Source of the DNA: an uncultured Bacilli bacterium
GTDB lineage: Bacteria > Bacillota_I > Bacilli_A > RF39 > UBA660
NCBI GenBank assembly: GCA_947630885.1
Contig: CANRJI010000042.1
Location: 1 to 8,444 of the forward strand
DNA: 8,444 nt
Direction: 5' to 3'
This document shows, one piece after another, positions 5,625-8,444 of the stretch. The position numbers and the translations under genes are program-made. Within the stretch, counting starts at the first letter, position 1; every line of letters begins with the position of its first letter. The notes under the pieces were generated by a model, which ran no database searches, was not told where the DNA came from, and worked only from the letters and a program-made list of their open reading frames with translations.

Positions 5625-7289
5625 TTATTTATATTCAATAATATTATCACCCATTAAGTCAATAAGTTGCTTAGTTGGATCATTATTATTTTTAATAGTT
5701 TTACTTTCCTTAACTACTTTCTCTTTTACAGTGTATTTAATACCATTTTTAATATCACTTATATATTTATTTTTTTGTATATTCCAATTATCAACAGTCA
5801 TGGCCACAATTAAACCATTATAATCAAAAACCTTCTTAAATAGTTTTTCAATTTCTAAAGAATTATCATTAATTCTATCAACAATTGATGCCAATTTATT
5901 TTCAATTATCAAATTATCTTTTGAAGCCACTACCACATTAGAATCTTTAAGTAATCCAGCCACCACTGAATACTCATCATCAAAAAGGTATTCATCAATT
6001 TTTCCCCAAACTTCTTTTAAGTTTTTCAAATATTCTTTAGATGCTAAAGCCAAAGCATTATTTATCCTAACATCAACATCATCTAAACTCATTTCATTTG
6101 TTTTTATTTCCCGGGAAATATTTTTTTTATCATCTTTTTTACTACTAGAAGTATTACTACTTTTTACTTTTTCCTCCGAAATTATTTCCCGGGAAATAAT
6201 TTTACTATCTTTTTCATTATTTTCATCCGAAAATTTCAAAATTGAAGTTAAAAAGATAATCGAACTATGTGTCGAAAATTTAATTACATTTTGTGTATTA
6301 TTTAATACATCAATAAATTCATATAATACTTTAGCTCCACATAAATCATTTACTAATTTAACATAATCATTTTTTACCTTAATATTTGATAAATAAGAAG
6401 CATTTTTATACAAAATAACATCTTTTAAAAAGATAATCATTTCTTCCACAAATTTGTTGATATCTTTTCCGCTTTTATCAATTTCATCAACAAATTCAAT
6501 TATCTTAACCTTATCATTATTAATTATACTTTTAACTAACTCATATAATTCTTCATAAGACACTGAACCATTTACTTTATATATATCATCTAACGTAATT
6601 TTACCATTACTATATGAAACCAATTGATCCAAAAAGTTTATCGCATCCCTCATTCCACCATCAGAAATACGAGCAATTTCATATAAAGCATCATCATCAA
6701 CATCAATTTTTTCAAATTTAGCTATTTCTTTTAGTCTATCAACAATTAAGTCATCATCAATTTTCGAAAATCTAAACTTCTGACATCTCGATGAAATAGT
6801 AAGAGGTATTTTATGTGGCTCTGTTGTAGCTAAAATAAAAATAACATGTGATGGAGGTTCTTCAAGTGTTTTTAAAAGAGCATTAAAGGCTTGTGTCGTA
6901 AGCATATGCACCTCATCGATAATATATACTTTATATTTAGCATTGCTGGGAACTAAATTAATTTTATCTCTAAGTTCTCTAATTTCATCAACACCATTAT
7001 TTGAAGCAGCATCAATTTCAACAATATCGTTACTATTCATAAAATTTAAGCAATTATAACATTTTCCACAGGCATTGCCATTTTCTAGATGTTCACAATT
7101 AACTAATCTTGCAATAATCTTGGCAATAGTTGTCTTACCAGTGCCTCTAGGTCCACTAAAAAGATAGGCGTGTGATATTTTATTATTAATAATTGCATTT
7201 TTAATAACTTTAACTACTTCTTCTTGACCATATACATTATCAAAATCAACAGGTCGATATTTTCTATATAAAGCTAAGTAACTCACCAT
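5625..7289 (-). CDS. dnaX: DNA polymerase III tau/gamma subunit
   Basis: A 554-residue clamp-loader ATPase. Visible in order: SYLALYRKYRP (family N-terminus), Walker A GPRGTGKT (46-53), an intact zinc module with Cys65, 74, 77 and 80, Walker B IIDEVH (123-128), sensor-1 region ATTEPHKIP (154-162) and the SRC motif (167-169). Domain III follows, then a low-complexity Ser/Lys linker (about 360-400) and a C-terminal tau-like region. The ATG at 7289 lies 3 bp from AGGAGG. The GTG at 7286 has better spacing and fits family starts, so either may be used. The linker holds two palindromes matching Noc-binding sites, each encoding ISREI, and a run of eight A at codons 388-390, after which both alternative frames soon stop. 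Trp codons are TGG. Confidence 0.97.
   Translation of the reverse strand: MVSYLALYRKYRPVDFDNVYGQEEVVKVIKNAIINNKISHAYLFSGPRGTGKTTIAKIIARLVNCEHLENGNACGKCYNCLNFMNSNDIVEIDAASNNGVDEIRELRDKINLVPSNAKYKVYIIDEVHMLTTQAFNALLKTLEEPPSHVIFILATTEPHKIPLTISSRCQKFRFSKIDDDLIVDRLKEIAKFEKIDVDDDALYEIARISDGGMRDAINFLDQLVSYSNGKITLDDIYKVNGSVSYEELYELVKSIINNDKVKIIEFVDEIDKSGKDINKFVEEMIIFLKDVILYKNASYLSNIKVKNDYVKLVNDLCGAKVLYEFIDVLNNTQNVIKFSTHSSIIFLTSILKFSDENNEKDSKIISREIISEEKVKSSNTSSSKKDDKKNISREIKTNEMSLDDVDVRINNALALASKEYLKNLKEVWGKIDEYLFDDEYSVVAGLLKDSNVVVASKDNLIIENKLASIVDRINDNSLEIEKLFKKVFDYNGLIVAMTVDNWNIQKNKYISDIKNGIKYTVKEKVVKESKTIKNNNDPTKQLIDLMGDNIIEYK
6105..6120. promoter_or_regulatory. Noc-binding site (NBS) copy 1 inside dnaX
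   Basis: The sequence TATTTCCCGGGAAATA is a perfect 16-bp palindrome and contains the published B. subtilis Noc-binding consensus ATTTCCCGGGAAAT in full. Noc is the ParB-paralogue CTPase of nucleoid occlusion, and its site differs from parS at only four positions. It overlaps dnaX codons 390-395. Binding by a Noc protein is inferred from the exact match, and the noc gene itself is not in the window. Confidence 0.75.
6183..6198. promoter_or_regulatory. Noc-binding site (NBS) copy 2 inside dnaX
   Basis: A second perfect TATTTCCCGGGAAATA, extended to a 20-bp palindrome at 6181-6200, starts 78 bp from the first. It overlaps dnaX codons 364-369. The bases flanking the two copies differ, so this is not a simple tandem duplication of a longer segment. 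Two exact copies this close in such AT-rich DNA argue for a selected protein-binding site. Confidence 0.75.
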
Positions 7290-7307
7290 ATACCTCCTAT
7301 CGCTAAT

Positions 7308-7316
7308 ATTATAACA
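7308..7316 (-). promoter_or_regulatory. Extended -10 promoter of dnaX operon
   Basis: On the minus strand TGTTATAAT is a perfect extended -10 element (TGnTATAAT). No good -35 hexamer is seen 16-18 bp upstream, which is common for extended -10 promoters. Transcription would start near 7301, giving a leader of only about 12 bases that contains the AGGAGG ribosome binding site (7293-7298). It lies directly after the tadA terminator hairpin, so dnaX and the genes after it are probably transcribed from here. Confidence 0.65.
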
Positions 7317-7317
7317 T

Positions 7318-7355
7318 AAAAAGAAGCCAATATTTTATTTTTTTCGCTTCTTTTT
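7318..7355 (-). terminator. Probable intrinsic terminator of tadA
   Basis: A perfect 10-bp inverted repeat, AAAAAGAAGC/GCTTCTTTTT, pairs across an 18-base loop that contains the tadA stop codon. The 3' arm ends in TTTTT on the minus strand. The five core G/C-containing pairs plus flanking A:T pairs and the T-tract fit an intrinsic terminator, though the loop is long. The 5' arm lies within the last tadA codons (KKKRKK tail). Confidence 0.5.
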
Positions 7356-7760
7356 AAAAAAATCAGATAATATTTTTGAACAATCTCGATTATTTAAATT
7401 ATATAATTGAAGGCCTTTTGGTAATTTTTCGACATCATACATTTGTTCGCTATTGTTTTCAGTGCCATAATAAACTTTTTTAATACGACTTTCAACAATT
7501 GCACCCATACACATCATACAAGGTTTTAACGTAACATACATAATACAATCATCCAATCGCCAACTCTTCAACTTTTTACAGGCCTTATCAATAGCAATAA
7601 TTTCCGCATGCAATATAGCATTATTTTTACTTTCTCTTTGATTATATCCACAGGCAATTGTTTCATTATTTTTAACTATTACACAACCAACAGGTATTTC
7701 ATCATCATTAAATGCTTTTTTTGCTTCTTTTAATGCTAGCATTAATTTTTTTTCATTCAT
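7335..7760 (-). CDS. tadA: tRNA-specific adenosine deaminase
   Basis: TadA converts adenosine 34 of tRNA-Arg(ACG) to inosine, an essential cytoplasmic wobble modification. The 141-residue protein shows the zinc-dependent deaminase motifs HAE (His51, Glu53) and PCMMC (Cys81, Cys84), with the TadA-typical segment DEIPVGCVIVKNNE (20-33) before them. The frame stays open to a GTG at 7775, but ATG 7760 is preferred: GGTGAT lies 4 bp upstream and family members start with MNE/KxxMxxAL. The C-terminus is very basic (KKKRKK), partly because its codons form the terminator arm. It is followed by dnaX as in Bacillus, but the 45-bp gap has no room for the SRP RNA found there in B. subtilis. A parS site lies 21 bp upstream of the start codon. 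Confidence 0.95.
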   Translation of the reverse strand: MNEKKLMLALKEAKKAFNDDEIPVGCVIVKNNETIACGYNQRESKNNAILHAEIIAIDKACKKLKSWRLDDCIMYVTLKPCMMCMGAIVESRIKKVYYGTENNSEQMYDVEKLPKGLQLYNLNNRDCSKILSDFFKKKRKK

Positions 7761-7781
7761 CAACATCACCAACACTTACTA

Positions 7782-7797
7782 TGTTCCACGTGAAACA
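7782..7797. promoter_or_regulatory. parS (ParB/Spo0J-binding) site next to tadA
   Basis: TGTTCCACGTGAAACA fits the B. subtilis Spo0J consensus TGTTNCACGTGAAACA exactly. It stands apart from the tandem array, 103 bp before its first site, and lies between the putative tadA promoter and the tadA ribosome binding site. Bound ParB could therefore influence tadA transcription (inference). Confidence 0.88.
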
Positions 7798-7802
7798 TTA
7801 AT

Positions 7803-7831
7803 ATATTATCATTTTACATATTTCTTTTCAA
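7803..7831 (-). promoter_or_regulatory. Putative promoter of tadA
   Basis: On the minus strand TTGAAA (7826-7831) and TAATAT (7803-7808) are separated by exactly 17 bp. The -35 matches five of six consensus positions and the -10 four of six. The predicted start, about 7796, falls at the edge of the parS site at 7782-7797. In DNA this AT-rich such matches arise often, so this is a moderate call. Confidence 0.4.
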
Positions 7832-7900
7832 TTTTAAAATAATCATATCATTATTAAAATTATTTATTATGTTTTATTTATTATTTAGTTACACACTTCA

Positions 7901-8402
7901 TGTTTCACGTGAAACCTTACCTTAATATTTAATTTTAAATTTCATGTTTCACGTGAAACCTTACTTCAGTATTTAATTTTAGATTTTATGTTTCACGTGA
8001 AACCTTACTTCAGTATTTAATTTTAAATTTTATGTTCCACGTGAAACCTTATTTTAATATTTAATTTCAGATCTTATGTTCCACGTGAAACCTTATTTTA
8101 ATATTTAATTTCAGATCTCATGTTTCACGTGAAACCTTAATTTAATTTTTAATTTCAAATCTTATGTTCCACGTGAAACCTTACTTTAGTATTTAATTTC
8201 AGATCTTATGTTTCACGTGAAACCTTAATTTAGTATTTAATTTCAGATCTTATGTTTCACGTGAAACTTTACTTTAGTATTTAATTTCTAGATCTTATGT
8301 TTCACGTGAAACCTTATTTTAATATTTAATTTCAAATCTTATGTTCCACGTGAAACTTTACTTTAGTATTTAATTTCTAGATCTTATGTTTCACGTGAAA
8401 CA
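7901..8402. repeat. Tandem array of twelve parS sites (44-45 bp units)
   Basis: Twelve 16-bp sites of the form TGTT(T/C)CACGTGAAAC(C/T/A) start at 7901, 7945, 7989, 8033, 8077, 8121, 8165, 8209, 8253, 8298, 8342 and 8387. Spacing is 44 bp except for two 45-bp steps. All point the same way. They match the Spo0J/ParB parS consensus TGTTNCACGTGAAACA at every position but the last, which is C in nine, T in two (8253, 8342) and A only in the final copy, itself extended to an 18-bp palindrome (8386-8403). The spacers are 28 or 29 bp, AT-rich and similar to one another (TTA..., ATTTAATTT, AGATCT, TA), so the whole unit was amplified. No gene lies in the array. By analogy with known parS sites it should load the ParB CTPase clamp near the replication origin and recruit SMC. 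Confidence 0.93.
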
Positions 8403-8444
8403 TGAAATAAATAACAACTATAAGTATAAAATTATTTTATCAAC
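8403..8444. other. AT-rich right flank without a visible feature
   Basis: The last 42 bases after the final parS contain no complete parS, no convincing promoter and no reading frame that can be assigned. What lies upstream of the array cannot be seen. Confidence 0.5.

Noticed and set aside
7290..7334. SRP RNA (scr) between tadA and dnaX as in B. subtilis
   Set aside because: The gap is only 45 bp and is filled by a hairpin, a promoter and a ribosome binding site. No SRP RNA core is seen.
7901..8402. CRISPR array (regular short palindromic repeats with 28-29 bp spacers)
   Set aside because: The spacers are near-identical to one another rather than unique, the repeat is the 16-bp parS consensus, and no cas gene is present. 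An automatic tool could mislabel it.
7782..8402. Plasmid partition locus or integrated plasmid
   Set aside because: The array joins directly to conserved chromosomal housekeeping genes (tadA, dnaX, recR), and no plasmid replication, parA or mobility gene is visible. The sites are of chromosomal Spo0J type.

Overview
This is a compact, very AT-rich stretch of bacterial chromosome. It carries ten protein genes, all on the minus strand, in an order that broadly follows the oriC-proximal block of Bacillus subtilis: tadA, dnaX, ebfC (yaaK), recR, bofA, holB, ricT (yaaT), yabB-type methyltransferase, rsmI, pth (spoVC) and mfd. Several genes usually interleaved in that block (tmk, yaaQ, yaaR, yabA) are absent. 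TGA serves as a stop (end of the yabB-type gene) and the tryptophans checked are TGG, so the standard bacterial code applies and this is not a Mycoplasma-type code. The low GC, the Bacilli-type gene order, a BofA homologue and RicT suggest a low-GC, possibly gut-associated Bacilli/Erysipelotrichia-like firmicute with sporulation ancestry. The exact lineage is inference.

Layout from right to left, in the direction of transcription. Positions 8403-8444 hold no recognisable gene. Positions 7901-8402 hold twelve tandem 44-45 bp units, each with a 16-bp ParB/Spo0J parS site. Positions 7798-7900 are AT-rich and contain a plausible tadA promoter. A thirteenth parS (7782-7797) lies just before tadA. 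tadA ends in a hairpin that abuts an extended -10 promoter for dnaX. From dnaX to mfd the genes are tightly packed, with gaps of 0-45 bp, several stop/start overlaps and probable translational coupling, so they look like one long operon. mfd is cut by the left edge.

Functional themes: DNA replication (DnaX tau/gamma, delta-prime), recombination and repair (RecR, EbfC, Mfd), and translation quality and RNA modification (TadA, Pth, RsmI, YabB/TrmN-like), plus RicT and BofA from Bacillus developmental regulation.

The outstanding observation is the parS array. Chromosomal ParB sites in firmicutes are normally single copies scattered around the origin. Here a dozen are stacked in a regular, same-orientation array that resembles the sopC centromere of plasmid F (12 repeats of 43 bp), but built from Spo0J-type parS sites. 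In addition, dnaX carries two perfect copies of the Noc-binding site, the sequence recognised by the ParB paralogue Noc in nucleoid occlusion. The window thus joins a candidate chromosomal centromere with candidate nucleoid-occlusion sites inside a replication gene.
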